A stretch of DNA of 64,000 bases, taken from NCBI RefSeq assembly GCF_003226555.1, contig NZ_QKQS01000016.1, forward strand, positions 186,001 through 250,000. The letters are read 5' to 3'. This document shows, in pieces, positions 26,292-35,296 of the stretch. The notes under the pieces are model-generated. The model did no database searches. It was not told the DNA's origin and saw only the letters and a list, made by a program, of their open reading frames with translations. Position 1 is the stretch's first letter, and each line of letters opens with the position of its first letter. A program made the translations under genes and the position numbers. This stretch comes from Rhodopseudomonas palustris (GTDB taxonomy: Bacteria > Pseudomonadota > Alphaproteobacteria > Rhizobiales > Xanthobacteraceae).

Positions 26292-26963
26292 TCAGCTTTT
26301 GACGGCGAGCCAGATCCAATGCCGTGACCCGGTGCGCTTGCCGACAGCGCGGACCGGGACTTCGTTGACGACGAAATCGCTACGCCGCAGCCGTTTGGTG
26401 AAGGCGTCATCCGGCCCTGACGACCATACGGCCAGCACGCCGCCGCCACGCAAGGCTGCGTGCGCGTCCGCGAGGCCACGGCTATCGTAGAGCTGGTCAT
26501 TGGCGGGGCGGGACAGTCCTTCGGGACCGTTGTCGACGTCGAGCAGAATGGCGTCGTAGCGTTCCCTGCCGGTCCGGATCAGTTCGCCGACGTCGCGCGG
26601 CAGGATGCTGACGCGAGGATCGCCGAGGCTGCCGCCGAACAGTTCGGCCATCGCGCCGCGCCCCCAGTCGATCACCTCCGGCACCAGTTCGGCGATTTCG
26701 ATGATCGCAGCCTCATCGAAGACCTTCAGCGCGGCGCGCAGCGTAAACCCCATGCCGAGTCCGCCGATCAACACGCGCGGTTTGGGCCGGCCGGCGAGCT
26801 TCTGACAGGCCAGAGTGGCCAGTGCTTCCTCCGAGCCGCCGAGCCGGCTGTTCATGAGCTCGTTGGCATCGAGCCGGATCGAGAATTCCTGGCCGCGTCG
26901 CATCAGCCGCAATTCACCGCCACCGGGGATCTGCGCGGTGGCCAATTGGGTCCAGGGAAGCAC
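26292..26963 (-). CDS. Spermidine-synthase-like SAM-fold protein
   Basis: 223 aa with a Rossmann methyltransferase core: VLIGGLGMGFTLRAAL (motif I, about 65-80), EIAELVPEVIDWGRG (motif II) and DAILLDVDNGPEGL (about 137-150). The layout resembles SpeE, but the N-terminal beta domain is reduced and the usual polyamine-site Tyr/Asp pattern is not evident, so true polyamine synthesis is uncertain. It sits between the antiporter and the two-component genes on the same strand, with a 244-nt gap to the former. Confidence 0.7.
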   Translation of the reverse strand: MLPWTQLATAQIPGGGELRLMRRGQEFSIRLDANELMNSRLGGSEEALATLACQKLAGRPKPRVLIGGLGMGFTLRAALKVFDEAAIIEIAELVPEVIDWGRGAMAELFGGSLGDPRVSILPRDVGELIRTGRERYDAILLDVDNGPEGLSRPANDQLYDSRGLADAHAALRGGGVLAVWSSGPDDAFTKRLRRSDFVVNEVPVRAVGKRTGSRHWIWLAVKS

Positions 26964-27085
26964 GGCAATCGCCTTTCAGTCGCGGAAATGGGAAATGAGA
27001 CGCCCGCCAAGGGGGAGCGCTTGGCCGAAAAGTTTGGAGCTCATCTACGGCGCAGGCGCGCCGCTGTCACCCGCATGCCGCTGAT

Positions 27086-28165
27086 TCAGGGGGCGGTCCG
27101 CGCTGCCGGCGGGGTGGCGCGGCGAAACCGCAGCACGATCCGCGTTCCCGGGTGATTGGGGTCGCGTTCAACGCCGGCTTCCAGCTTGGCGGCCATCGCG
27201 CTGACGATACGCTGGCCCATGCCGGTCGACTGCGGGTTGACCTTGACGTTGAGGCCGACTCCATCGTCGGAGATCGCCAGCTCGAGGTTGTCGCCGTCGG
27301 CCTTCAGCTCGACATGGATCGGGCCCTTGCCCTCCGGATAGGCGTATTTGACGGCGTTCATCACCAGTTCGTTGACGATGATTCCGATCGCCACCGCCTG
27401 GTCCGGGTCGGTTTCGACCGGCTGGGCGGACAGCGTCAGCCGCGACATCCGGTTACCTTCGGCCGAGCGTCGCAGGTCTTCCAGCAGCGCCTCGAGATAC
27501 TGGTTGAGCATCACGCTGTTCAGATCGTGCGAGGTGTAGAGCCGGCGATGCACTTGCGCCACCGCGGCGACGCGGCCCATCGCATTCGTCAGTGCGGCTT
27601 TGACCTCTTCCTGCTTGCTGGAGGACGCCTGCAGGTGCAGCAGCGAGGCGATGATCTGCAACGAATTGCCGACGCGGTGGTTGACCTCGCGCAGCAGCAT
27701 TTCGCGCTCGGCGGCCAGTGCGGCGTAGCGGTCGCGTGAGGCGCGGACTTCGGCTTCGGCGTCGTCGCGGGCCTTACGTACCATGGCCTGCTTCAGCGCC
27801 TGATCGGCCGCGACCTGCAGCAGCGGCACGAATTCGCCCTGGGCGTCCTTGACGAGATAATCGTCGGCACCGGCTTTCAACGCGGTGACGGCGATTTTGG
27901 AATCCTGGGAGGCGGTGACGAACACCACCGGGGGCGGGTCCGGGATGCCCTGGATCTGCTCGAGCGTCTCCAGCCCGTCGAGACCGGGCATGTACTGGTC
28001 GAGCGCGATCACATCGATGCCGCCCTGCCGCAGCCGTTCCAGACCGGCTTCGCCACTGAGCACGTGCTCGACGCAAAATCCCTGTCGCTGCAGGCCGCGC
28101 GACACAAGCCGGCCGAGCGCCTCGTCGTCGTCGATATAGAGCAGGGTCGGCTTGGCGTCTGTCAT
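27086..28165 (-). CDS. Response-regulator/HisKA_2 hybrid histidine kinase
   Basis: 359 aa. The N-terminal receiver (about 6-120) has phosphoacceptor Asp56 (ALDQYMPGLDG) and Lys106. A coiled coil (about 125-155) leads to a HisKA_2 domain with His163 in REVNHRVGNSLQ, followed by an HWE/HisKA_2-type ATPase domain with GIIVNELVMNAVKYAYP. Kinases of this group often feed PhyR-type general stress regulators. Its ATG overlaps the stop of the response regulator upstream by ATGA. There is no membrane segment, so it is cytoplasmic and probably controlled by phosphorylation of its own receiver. Confidence 0.85.
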   Translation of the reverse strand: MTDAKPTLLYIDDDEALGRLVSRGLQRQGFCVEHVLSGEAGLERLRQGGIDVIALDQYMPGLDGLETLEQIQGIPDPPPVVFVTASQDSKIAVTALKAGADDYLVKDAQGEFVPLLQVAADQALKQAMVRKARDDAEAEVRASRDRYAALAAEREMLLREVNHRVGNSLQIIASLLHLQASSSKQEEVKAALTNAMGRVAAVAQVHRRLYTSHDLNSVMLNQYLEALLEDLRRSAEGNRMSRLTLSAQPVETDPDQAVAIGIIVNELVMNAVKYAYPEGKGPIHVELKADGDNLELAISDDGVGLNVKVNPQSTGMGQRIVSAMAAKLEAGVERDPNHPGTRIVLRFRRATPPAARTAP

Positions 28166-28605
28166 GGAGCGTCGGGTTGCGGAACCTGGATGACCGAGAA
28201 GAACAGACCGAGTTGGCGGATCGCGTTGGCGAAGCTCTCGTAGTTCACCGGCTTGGTGATGTAGACGTTGCAGCCCAGCTCGTAGCAGCGCTTGATCTCA
28301 TGGGCATCGTCGGTGGTGGTCAGCACCACCACCGGGGTGGTCTTGAGGTGATCGTTCTCTTTGATCCGCCGCAGGATATCGATGCCGCTGGCGTCGGGCA
28401 GGTTGAGGTCGAGCAGAACCAGCAGGGCACGATGCTGGTGCTCCACGCCGGTGCCGTCGCTGCCGAACAGATAATTCAGCGCGGCTGTCCCGGAGGTGAA
28501 CGGGATGATCTCGTTGTTGACGCCGGAACGACGGATGTTCCGCTCGATCAGGCGGGCATGCCCCTCGTCGTCCTCGATCATGATGATGGTGACAGGGTTA
28601 CTCAT
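28162..28605 (-). CDS. Single-domain response regulator (Rcp1/CheY-like)
   Basis: 147 aa from the ATG at 28605. It is a lone receiver domain: acidic pair Asp12/Asp13, phosphoacceptor Asp66 (LLVLLDLNLPDASG), the conserved Thr in VVLTTTDD and Lys in YITKPVNYE. The insertion EHQHRALLVLLD resembles Rcp1-type regulators that pair with phytochrome-like kinases. It overlaps both neighbours by ATGA, so all three signalling proteins should be made in fixed ratio. It probably relays phosphate between the membrane kinase and the receiver kinase downstream. Confidence 0.88.
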   Translation of the reverse strand: MSNPVTIIMIEDDEGHARLIERNIRRSGVNNEIIPFTSGTAALNYLFGSDGTGVEHQHRALLVLLDLNLPDASGIDILRRIKENDHLKTTPVVVLTTTDDAHEIKRCYELGCNVYITKPVNYESFANAIRQLGLFFSVIQVPQPDAP

Positions 28606-30134
28606 GCGCGCTGTTCCTGGTTCTTGTTCGCCGCCCATTTGGCCGGCAGCGTGATGGTGAAAGTCGAGCCCTCTCCGAGCGCGGAAGACACCGACATCGT
28701 GCCGCCCAGGCGCCGAACCAGCGCCCGCACGTGAGCGAGCCCGATGCCTTGTCCTGGCCGATCCTGTGTACCGGCGCGGCGGAAAAGATCAAAGATTCTC
28801 TGGTGGTCCTTCGGATCGATCCCCCGGCCATTGTCGGCAACCTCGAAGATCACGAAGCCGAGCTTCTGCCGGCCCCGGACCACGATGTCGCCCGGAACGC
28901 CATTCTTCAAATATTTCAGGGCATTGTCGATAAGATTTGAGAAGATCTGTTCAAGCGCGAGGCGATCGCTGACGATCTCGGGGAGCGGCTCGATCCGGAT
29001 CTCGGCATTGGCTTCGGCGGCCTGATGGGCGACCGTCGAGGCGATGTTCTCGATCAATTCGCGAGTGTCGATCCGCACCGGCTGAAACTGGCGCCGGCCT
29101 TCGCGGGTCAGATTCAGGATGGCGCTGATCAGCCGGTCCATCTTGCCGATCGAGGATTTGATAAAGCCGAGCGCCTCGGTGAAATCGTCCGAGAGCTGTT
29201 GGTCGGCGGGTTCGAGTTCCGGTTCGCCGTCACTGTCGGCATTAGCTGCGCTCTGCTTGCCGGCGACTTCGCGGCTCAGGGTCGCGATCCGGCGGAAGAT
29301 GTCGGTGCGCAGCTCCTCCAGCTCGCTGGTGAACCCCATGATGTTGACCAGCGGCGAGCGCAGATCGTGGCTGACGATGTAGGCGAAGCGCTGGATCTCC
29401 TCGTTGGCCTCGCGTAGGTCGGTGGTCCGCTCCTGCACAGTGGATTCGAGGTTGAGGTTGTTCTCACGCAGCCGGGACTCGGCCTCGTCGCGAGCCCGCG
29501 CCGAACGGCGGACAAGGAAGATCGACAGGCCGGCCAGCATAAGCACCAGGCCTGAGCCGGTGGTGGTGATGATGGTCGCCAGCGCCTGACTGCGATCGGC
29601 GGCGGAGGTCCGTTCGGCGAACAGCCGGTTTTCCTCGGTGCGCATCTTCGCCAGCGCATCGGTAAGATCGTTCATCGCGCGCCGGCTATCGACGTCGCGC
29701 AAAAGCTTCCTGGCTTCTTCGGCCCGATTCTCTTTGGCGAGCGCAATGACGTCGCGGAACCGGTCGAGCCGGGCCTCGGCGGAAACGATCGCCTGCTCGA
29801 TCAGCGGACGCTGCACCTCGTTGTCGGCGACGAAGCCGCGCAATTGATTAAGTCGCGGCATCACGTCCGCCGCAACCTCGTTGAATTGGCGGATCAAATC
29901 GTCCTGGCCGGTGAGCACATAGCCGCGCTCGGCGCTTTCGGCCCGGCGCAGCTGCAACTGAACCATCGCAATCTGGTTCTGCACCTCGAGGGTGTGCGCC
30001 ACCCAGGCGTTATCCTCGCGCGCCTTCTGCAGCCAGTACACCGAGGCGAGGCTGACCGCGACCAGGACCGCGAACGACAACGACAGCAGGGAGATCTGGA
30101 CAAGCGAACGCTTGCGCGCGGATTCAGGCGTCAA
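28602..30134 (-). CDS. Membrane sensor histidine kinase with CHASE3 domain
   Basis: 510 aa. TM1 is about residues 13-35. A periplasmic CHASE3-type helical bundle (about 38-180) contains RRAESAERGYVLTG. TM2 is about 187-208. A coiled coil (about 212-245) leads to HisKA with His256 in YIVSHDLRSPL and a HATPase_c domain with DNGRGIDPKDHQRIFDLF. It should sense an unknown extracytoplasmic cue. It is the first gene of a three-gene coupled unit and is preceded by an EcfG-type promoter at 30210-30234. Confidence 0.9.
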   Translation of the reverse strand: MTPESARKRSLVQISLLSLSFAVLVAVSLASVYWLQKAREDNAWVAHTLEVQNQIAMVQLQLRRAESAERGYVLTGQDDLIRQFNEVAADVMPRLNQLRGFVADNEVQRPLIEQAIVSAEARLDRFRDVIALAKENRAEEARKLLRDVDSRRAMNDLTDALAKMRTEENRLFAERTSAADRSQALATIITTTGSGLVLMLAGLSIFLVRRSARARDEAESRLRENNLNLESTVQERTTDLREANEEIQRFAYIVSHDLRSPLVNIMGFTSELEELRTDIFRRIATLSREVAGKQSAANADSDGEPELEPADQQLSDDFTEALGFIKSSIGKMDRLISAILNLTREGRRQFQPVRIDTRELIENIASTVAHQAAEANAEIRIEPLPEIVSDRLALEQIFSNLIDNALKYLKNGVPGDIVVRGRQKLGFVIFEVADNGRGIDPKDHQRIFDLFRRAGTQDRPGQGIGLAHVRALVRRLGGTMSVSSALGEGSTFTITLPAKWAANKNQEQRA

Positions 30135-30209
30135 CGCACGCCCCCGGCACGAACAACATCAAGCAAACCATCCCCCAGACACGCCCCAACCAGACTCTGA
30201 ACGCAATCT

Positions 30210-30234
30210 AACGCCGACGTAGCGGAATGGTTCC
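30210..30234 (-). promoter_or_regulatory. EcfG-type (general stress response sigma) promoter
   Basis: On the minus strand GGAAC (30234-30230) is followed by exactly 16 nt and CGTT (30213-30210), a perfect match to the alphaproteobacterial EcfG/SigT consensus. The predicted leader to the kinase ATG at 30134 is about 70 nt. Confidence 0.65.
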
Positions 30235-30313
30235 CTAGTCTCCGAACTTTTAGAGCTTATGCTCGGTCTGCCGATAATGCCGGAAAAGGCCACCTTGTCA
30301 GTAGGATGCGATC

Positions 30314-31666
30314 CTAGCCGTCAGTGACGCCGGAAGCCAGATACTGCTCCAGCCAGTGGATATGGTAGTCGCCGTCGATGATCGACGGCTCCCGGACCAG
30401 CGCGCGGAACAGCGGCAGCGTGGTCTCGATGCCGTCGACCACCATCTCGTCGAGCGCACGGCGCAGCCGCATCAGGCATTCGCCACGGGTCTTGCCATGG
30501 ACGATCAGCTTGCCGACCAGCGAGTCGTAATAGGGCGGAATAGTGTAGCCCTGGTAGACTGCCGAATCGATCCGAATGCCGAGGCCGCCGGGCGGATGGT
30601 AACGCGAGATCTTGCCGGGCGATGGCCGGAAGGTCACCGGATTCTCGGCGTTGACGCGGCACTCGATGGCGTGGCCGTTGAGTGTGATCTCGTCCTGTCT
30701 GACCGGCAGATCGCCGCCGGCAGCGATCCGGATCTGCTCCAGCACCAGATCGATGCCGGTGATCATCTCGGTCACCGGATGTTCGACCTGGATGCGGGTG
30801 TTCATTTCGATGAAATAGAACTCGCCGTCCTCGTACAGGAATTCGATGGTGCCGACGCCGAGATATTGCATCTCCTGCATTGCCTTGGCGCAGATGCCGC
30901 CGATCCGGGCGCGCGCCTCGGGGCTGATCACCGGGGAGGGGCTTTCCTCCCACACCTTCTGATGCCGGCGCTGCAGCGAGCAGTCGCGCTCGCCGAGATG
31001 GATCGCACCGCCGCGGCCGTCGCCGAGCACCTGGATTTCGATATGGCGCGGCTTCTGTAGGTACTTTTCGAGATAGACCGAGGAGTCGCCGAACGCGGCC
31101 TTGGCTTCGTTGCCGGCGGTGGAAATCGCCATCGCCAGATCCTCGGCGGTGTGCGCGACCTTCATGCCGCGCCCGCCGCCGCCGGCTGCAGCCTTCACTA
31201 GCACCGGGAAGCCGATCGACTTGCCGATCGCCATGGCGTCGTCGTCGGCGCCGACGGCGCCGTCCGAGCCGGGCACCACCGGAATGCCGAGGCGCTTGGC
31301 GGTCTTCTTGGCCTCGATCTTGTCGCCCATCAGCCGGATGTGCTCGGCCTTGGGGCCGATGAAATGCAAATTGTGGTCGGAGAGGATCTCGGCGAACCGG
31401 GCATTCTCAGACAGAAAGCCGTAGCCTGGGTGGACCGCGTCGGCGCCGGTGATTTCGCAGGCGGCGAGCAGCGCCGGGACGTTGAGGTAGCTGTCCTTGG
31501 ACTGCGGCGGGCCGATGCACACGCTCTCGTCGGCGAGACGGACGTGCATCGCGTCGGCATCAGCGGTGGAGTGCACCGCCACGGTGGCGATGCCGAGCTC
31601 CTTGCACGCGCGCAACACGCGCAGAGCGATCTCGCCGCGATTGGCTATCAGGATTTTATCGAACAT
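30314..31666 (-). CDS. accC: Acetyl-CoA carboxylase, biotin carboxylase subunit
   Basis: 450 aa from the ATG at 31666 ([17 protein letters not shown]). The ATP-grasp features are present: [49 protein letters not shown] and the C-terminal domain. It carboxylates the biotin on AccB with ATP and bicarbonate, the first step of fatty-acid synthesis. An in-frame start at 31705 lacks support. It follows accB on the same strand after a 115-nt spacer. Confidence 0.96.
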   Translation of the reverse strand: MFDKILIANRGEIALRVLRACKELGIATVAVHSTADADAMHVRLADESVCIGPPQSKDSYLNVPALLAACEITGADAVHPGYGFLSENARFAEILSDHNLHFIGPKAEHIRLMGDKIEAKKTAKRLGIPVVPGSDGAVGADDDAMAIGKSIGFPVLVKAAAGGGGRGMKVAHTAEDLAMAISTAGNEAKAAFGDSSVYLEKYLQKPRHIEIQVLGDGRGGAIHLGERDCSLQRRHQKVWEESPSPVISPEARARIGGICAKAMQEMQYLGVGTIEFLYEDGEFYFIEMNTRIQVEHPVTEMITGIDLVLEQIRIAAGGDLPVRQDEITLNGHAIECRVNAENPVTFRPSPGKISRYHPPGGLGIRIDSAVYQGYTIPPYYDSLVGKLIVHGKTRGECLMRLRRALDEMVVDGIETTLPLFRALVREPSIIDGDYHIHWLEQYLASGVTDG

Positions 31667-31781
31667 CGGCTTAACCGCGCTGTGAGGCCAAAGGGCGAAG
31701 GGCAAATAGCGAATGGAGGATCAAAGGAGATGCAGCTAAGCGGCGTGTTTCACTCGCTATTCGCTGCACGCCATTCGCTTC

Positions 31782-32279
31782 TTACTCGATCACGACCAGC
31801 GGCTCGCCGAACTCGACCGGCTGGCCGTCTTCGACGAGAATCTGGGTGACGATGCCAGCCCGCGGCGATGGGATCTGGTTCATGGTCTTCATCGCTTCAA
31901 CGATGAATAGGGTTTCGCCGACCGAAACTCGGCTGCCGACGTCGATGAACGGTTTGGCGCCGGGTTCGGGCGCCCAATACACCGTTCCCACCATCGGCGA
32001 GGTCACCGCACCGGGATGCTTGGCCGGGTCGATTGACCCCGCGTCGGCCGCTCCCGCCGAGGCCGCCTTCGCGCCCGGCGCAGCCGCATAGGCCGGCACC
32101 GCCGCAGCGATGCTGACGTTGCGCGCTACACGAACCCGCAAGCCGGCGCGTTCGATCTCGATCTCGGTCAGATTGGTCTCGTCCAGCAGCACCGCGAGTT
32201 CGCGGATCAGGCTGCTGTCGTCGGTCGCCGGGGCGGTAGTCGGCTCGGCGGCGGTTTTCTCTGCAGGCTGGCGGGCCAT
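31782..32279 (-). CDS. accB: Acetyl-CoA carboxylase, biotin carboxyl carrier protein
   Basis: 165 aa from the ATG at 32279. A variable N-terminal region and an Ala/Pro-rich linker (about 70-90) precede the biotinyl domain. The biotin-attachment Lys lies in [14 protein letters not shown]. It carries the carboxyl group between AccC and the carboxyltransferase. It is 38 nt from aroQ on the same strand, an order shared by many alphaproteobacteria. Confidence 0.95.
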   Translation of the reverse strand: MARQPAEKTAAEPTTAPATDDSSLIRELAVLLDETNLTEIEIERAGLRVRVARNVSIAAAVPAYAAAPGAKAASAGAADAGSIDPAKHPGAVTSPMVGTVYWAPEPGAKPFIDVGSRVSVGETLFIVEAMKTMNQIPSPRAGIVTQILVEDGQPVEFGEPLVVIE

Positions 32280-32317
32280 GATATGTCGATCCAGATGTCT
32301 TGAGTGAACGGTTGGGG

Positions 32318-32773
32318 TCAGGCCGTGGCGCTGGCGCCGAGTTTGGCGGCGAGGCCGGTGATGGCCAGGCGATAGCCGTCGATGCCGAAGCCGCACAGGC
32401 TGGCGAAGGCAGCCTTCGCAAGGAAGGAGTGGTGACGGAAGTCCTCACGCGCAAATACGTTGGAAACATGGACTTCCACCGTCGGGATCTGCACGCCGAC
32501 GAGCGCGTCGTGCAGGGCGATCGAGGTGTGGGTGTAGCCACCGGCGTTGATCACGATGCCAGCCACCTTCTCGCTGCGCGCCTGGTGAATCCAGTCGATC
32601 AGCTCGCCTTCGTGGTTCGATTGACGGCAAACGGCAGCCAGACCGAAGCCGGCAGCGGTTTCGGCGCACAGTTTCTCGACATCGGCCAGCGTGGCGCGAC
32701 CGTAGATTTCCGGCTCACGGGTCCCGAGCAGATTCAAGTTCGGGCCGTTCAGCACGTAAATCGTCTGAGGCAT
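32318..32773 (-). CDS. aroQ: Type II 3-dehydroquinate dehydratase
   Basis: 151 aa from the ATG at 32773. Landmarks are [19 protein letters not shown] with the catalytic Tyr, [32 protein letters not shown] and [17 protein letters not shown]. It converts 3-dehydroquinate to 3-dehydroshikimate in the shikimate pathway and is normally a dodecamer. It is the first gene of the aroQ-accB-accC unit. Confidence 0.96.
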   Translation of the reverse strand: MPQTIYVLNGPNLNLLGTREPEIYGRATLADVEKLCAETAAGFGLAAVCRQSNHEGELIDWIHQARSEKVAGIVINAGGYTHTSIALHDALVGVQIPTVEVHVSNVFAREDFRHHSFLAKAAFASLCGFGIDGYRLAITGLAAKLGASATA

Positions 32774-33009
32774 CGAAAATTCCGGCAATATTTGCGAATC
32801 TGATCCAGCCGAGCGGCGCAATTCACCGCGCAGCCTGTCGGAATCCGGCGAAATTCACCTGATTGCGGGCGTTATAGGTAACCTCGGCGCTGAGGGGAAG
32901 CCTGAACAGGCTTGAGGCATGGATGAATTGCCTGATGCTTTGGACGAGTGTGGATCGTCAACCACAGGGAATCGTTCGCAATCGGCGCGCTGTGGCCTGG
33001 ATGAAGCAA

Positions 33010-33028
33010 GGGGCGGTCGCGCCGCCCC
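33010..33028 (-). terminator. Possible hairpin terminator downstream of the DUF1236 gene
   Basis: GGGGCGG (33010-33016), loop TCGCG, CCGCCCC (33022-33028). It lies about 30 nt beyond the minus-strand stop at 33059. The T tract is weak, so this may be only a stable 3' hairpin. Confidence 0.35.
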
Positions 33029-33058
33029 CCTTGCAGAGAACCGGATTCCGGCCAGCGA

Positions 33059-33616
33059 TCAGATATCGAGGACCGCGACGATCTCCAGCGTGCGCGGGTC
33101 GACCACCACGATCTCGTCGCGCACCCGGAAGAATTCGTAGCCCCGCCAGTCCGGATAGATGGTGTTGATCTCGGCCGGAAGCGGATCGAAACGGACGTCG
33201 CGGGGGACACGCGTGCCGACCGAAATCGAGAAGTTGATGTTGATCTGCGGCTCGACGCGCTGGTTCTTGATCGCCGTGGTGATCTTGCTGCGCTGCTCGC
33301 CGGACAACTTGGCGCGGGCGCCGGCCTGTCCCGTGGTGGTCGCGGACCGTTCGCGATCGTTGTCGGCACCACGCTGGGTGTTGCGGTTGCGATCATTGTC
33401 GGCTCCGCGCTGCATGTCCCGGTCACCATCCCGACGGCTGTCGGCGCCGCGTTGCATGTCGCGATCACGGTCGCGGTCGTTGCCGGCGCTGCGGTCGATC
33501 GTGGATGGTTCATGGTGCTGTCCAGGTTGCCTGCCCATGCCTCGACGGCAGGTCTGCGCCACTGTTCCCCGCGTACTGGGTTCCATCGTCGAGTCCGGGA
33601 GTTTTGTTTTGTCCAA
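33059..33616 (-). CDS. DUF1236 domain-containing protein without a visible signal peptide
   Basis: 185 aa from a TTG at 33616; ATG codons inside the reading (for example at 33586) would shorten it. Residues about 50-100 are a charged Asp/Arg repeat with near-identical DRDMQRGAD units. The C-terminal DUF1236 domain (about 105-185) has VEPQININFSISVGTRVP and the YEFFRVRDEIVVVDP end. DUF1236 proteins usually carry a Sec signal peptide; none is found in frame here. The N-terminus may therefore be lost, frameshifted or mis-started. Confidence 0.6.
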   Translation of the reverse strand: MDKTKLPDSTMEPSTRGTVAQTCRRGMGRQPGQHHEPSTIDRSAGNDRDRDRDMQRGADSRRDGDRDMQRGADNDRNRNTQRGADNDRERSATTTGQAGARAKLSGEQRSKITTAIKNQRVEPQININFSISVGTRVPRDVRFDPLPAEINTIYPDWRGYEFFRVRDEIVVVDPRTLEIVAVLDI

Positions 33617-33785
33617 CCGTCACAATCGGACTAAGCTGATCGAGCGTGTGAGGCTCTGCGGCGACTGCGGCGCGGTCGCGATGCCGAAGGCTCGATCGAT
33701 CTCGCGCGCCGCTTCAGCCTGAACCCATCGGCTTTGCGCATTCAGGCGTCTCTCGCTCCGTTAGTAGTTGCAAACCGGAGGTGTC

Positions 33786-33998
33786 ATGTCTCGCTACATC
33801 GTGCGATTTATGAAGGGCATCCTCGGCGAGAACGGTCGTCACGAGGAGGTCTGCCAGAGGCTGATCGAGGTCGATGCCGAGACCAGCCACGATGCCGTCG
33901 AACTCGCCAAGCGTCGTTTCTGCGAACAGGAACGGCTGCCAGAATGGTCTCTACACGCCGATCGCGTCGACGTCGCCGAGACCGAGTTTCCATCCTAG
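33786..33998 (+). CDS. Small conserved-looking protein, function unknown
   Basis: 70 aa from the ATG at 33786, which has CGGAGG 4-5 nt upstream. It reads as a compact alpha/beta domain (MSRYIVRFMKGILGENGRHEE through EVDAETSHDAVELAKRRFCEQE), with one Cys and no signal peptide. No family is recognised with confidence. It is transcribed alone, divergent from the DUF1236 gene, 169 nt away. Confidence 0.7.
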   Translation: MSRYIVRFMKGILGENGRHEEVCQRLIEVDAETSHDAVELAKRRFCEQERLPEWSLHADRVDVAETEFPS

Positions 33999-34342
33999 CC
34001 CTCTGGCAACTCGTGCCCGAATGAGAAGCGTGCGGGATCGTGCTCGATCATCCCGAATCTGGATCTGCCTTCGTTGTGTTCGAACCAGCGTGGGACGATC
34101 GCTGTCGCCGGGGCCGCGTGGGTGACATCGTATGGTTGCTCCGTCTATTTCTACAGTGTAGAAATAGTCGCCCGTGAGCCTCGACAACGTTGCGAGAGGT
34201 TCACACGGTGACATCGCGACCTGCTTCGTGATCTCAATCAGGCTCTTCGGCCTAGACTGCCGTTTTGTTCAGTCTGCGGAGCACGCTGATGCGCGTGTCC
34301 GGGAGCCGACGCGCGACGCGAGGCTCCGACTGCGAGCGAACC
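33999..34342. other. Intergenic region upstream of the CDF-like/TetR operon
   Basis: 344 bp without a credible gene. It contains the AT-rich 23-nt palindrome at 34145-34167, listed separately, and presumably the promoter of the operon at 34343. A longer in-frame reading from 34265 into the transporter gene is Arg/Ser-rich and unlikely to be translated. Confidence 0.5.
34145..34167. promoter_or_regulatory. Perfect palindrome, candidate operator
   Basis: CTATTTCTACA, a single central G, then TGTAGAAATAG: 11-bp arms with no mismatch, in AT-rich sequence unlike its surroundings. It lies 175 nt upstream of the CDF-like gene, whose operon also encodes a TetR regulator. The TACA/TGTA core is common in TetR-type operators. 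It is the best candidate autoregulatory site for that regulator. Confidence 0.55.
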
Positions 34343-35296
34343 ATGAGCGGACTGCTATCTATTTTCGATCTGTCAGACGAACGCGGCGTGTTGAGAACCT
34401 CGATCGCCGTGACCTTCGTGATCTCTTTTCTCGGCATCGGGTTCGGGCTGTTTTCGGGATCGTTCGCGATCGCTTTCGACGGCGTGTATTCCCTGATCGA
34501 TGCGGGGATGAGCCTGCTGTCGCTGATCGTGGTCAACCTGATCACGTCCTACGCGGTGGCGGATCATCTGTCGCGAAAGCTCAGGGAACGGTTCTCGTTC
34601 GGCCTCTGGCATCTCGAACCGATGGTGCTCGGGCTGAACGGCACTTTGCTGATCAGTGCGGCAGTCTACGCCTTGGTCACGGCCATCGGCAGCCTGTTGA
34701 GTGGTGGGCGCGACCTGGAATTCGGTTGGGCGCTGGTTTACGCGGCGGTGACGGTGATCGCCTGCGCGGGCATCGCCGCCGTCGAATGGCACGCCAACAA
34801 GAAGATCGGATCCGAGTTCGTCAGGCTCGACGTGCGCGGCTGGATCATGTCGGCCGGGATCAGTGCCGCGCTGCTGATCGCCTTCATGATCGGCTTGGCC
34901 GTGCAGGGAACGTCGTGGCAGTGGATTTCGCCCTATATCGATCCGGCGGTCCTGGCGGCGGTTTGCATCTTGATCATTCCGCTGCCGATCTCGACCGTGC
35001 GACAGGCGCTTGCCGACGTCTTCCTGGTCACGCCGATCGATCTGAAGAAGCACCTCGACACGGTGGCGGCGGCTTTCGTTGCGAAGCATGGCTTCCTGTC
35101 CTATCGCGCCTACGTCGCGCGTGTCGGACGATCGAAAGAGATCGAGCTCTACTTCATCGTTCCGGCCGACGCCCCTGCGCGAACCATCGGCGAATGGGAC
35201 GCGTTGCGTGACGAGATCGGAGATCTCGTCGGCGACGACGGACCGAACCGATGGCTGACCGTCGTGTTCACGGGTGATCCTGAATGGGCCGAATGA
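34343..35296 (+). CDS. Cation diffusion facilitator (CDF)-like membrane protein with degenerate metal site
   Basis: 317 aa from the ATG at 34343. About six membrane segments and a C-terminal cytoplasmic domain (about 225-317) follow the CDF layout, with FDGVYSLIDAGMSLLSL in TM2. Aligned by eye to YiiP, the transport-site residues Asp45, Asp49, His153 and Asp157 correspond to Tyr49, Asp53, Trp167 and Ala171. Three of four zinc ligands are thus missing. It may move another ion or act as a sensor. Its stop overlaps the TetR start by ATGA. Confidence 0.78.
   Translation: MSGLLSIFDLSDERGVLRTSIAVTFVISFLGIGFGLFSGSFAIAFDGVYSLIDAGMSLLSLIVVNLITSYAVADHLSRKLRERFSFGLWHLEPMVLGLNGTLLISAAVYALVTAIGSLLSGGRDLEFGWALVYAAVTVIACAGIAAVEWHANKKIGSEFVRLDVRGWIMSAGISAALLIAFMIGLAVQGTSWQWISPYIDPAVLAAVCILIIPLPISTVRQALADVFLVTPIDLKKHLDTVAAAFVAKHGFLSYRAYVARVGRSKEIELYFIVPADAPARTIGEWDALRDEIGDLVGDDGPNRWLTVVFTGDPEWAE

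Noticed and set aside
26048-26500. N-terminal extension of the antiporter reading frame
   Set aside because: Overlaps the spermidine-synthase-like gene, is Ser/Arg-rich, and the GTG at 26047 has a good ribosome site directly before hydrophobic sequence.
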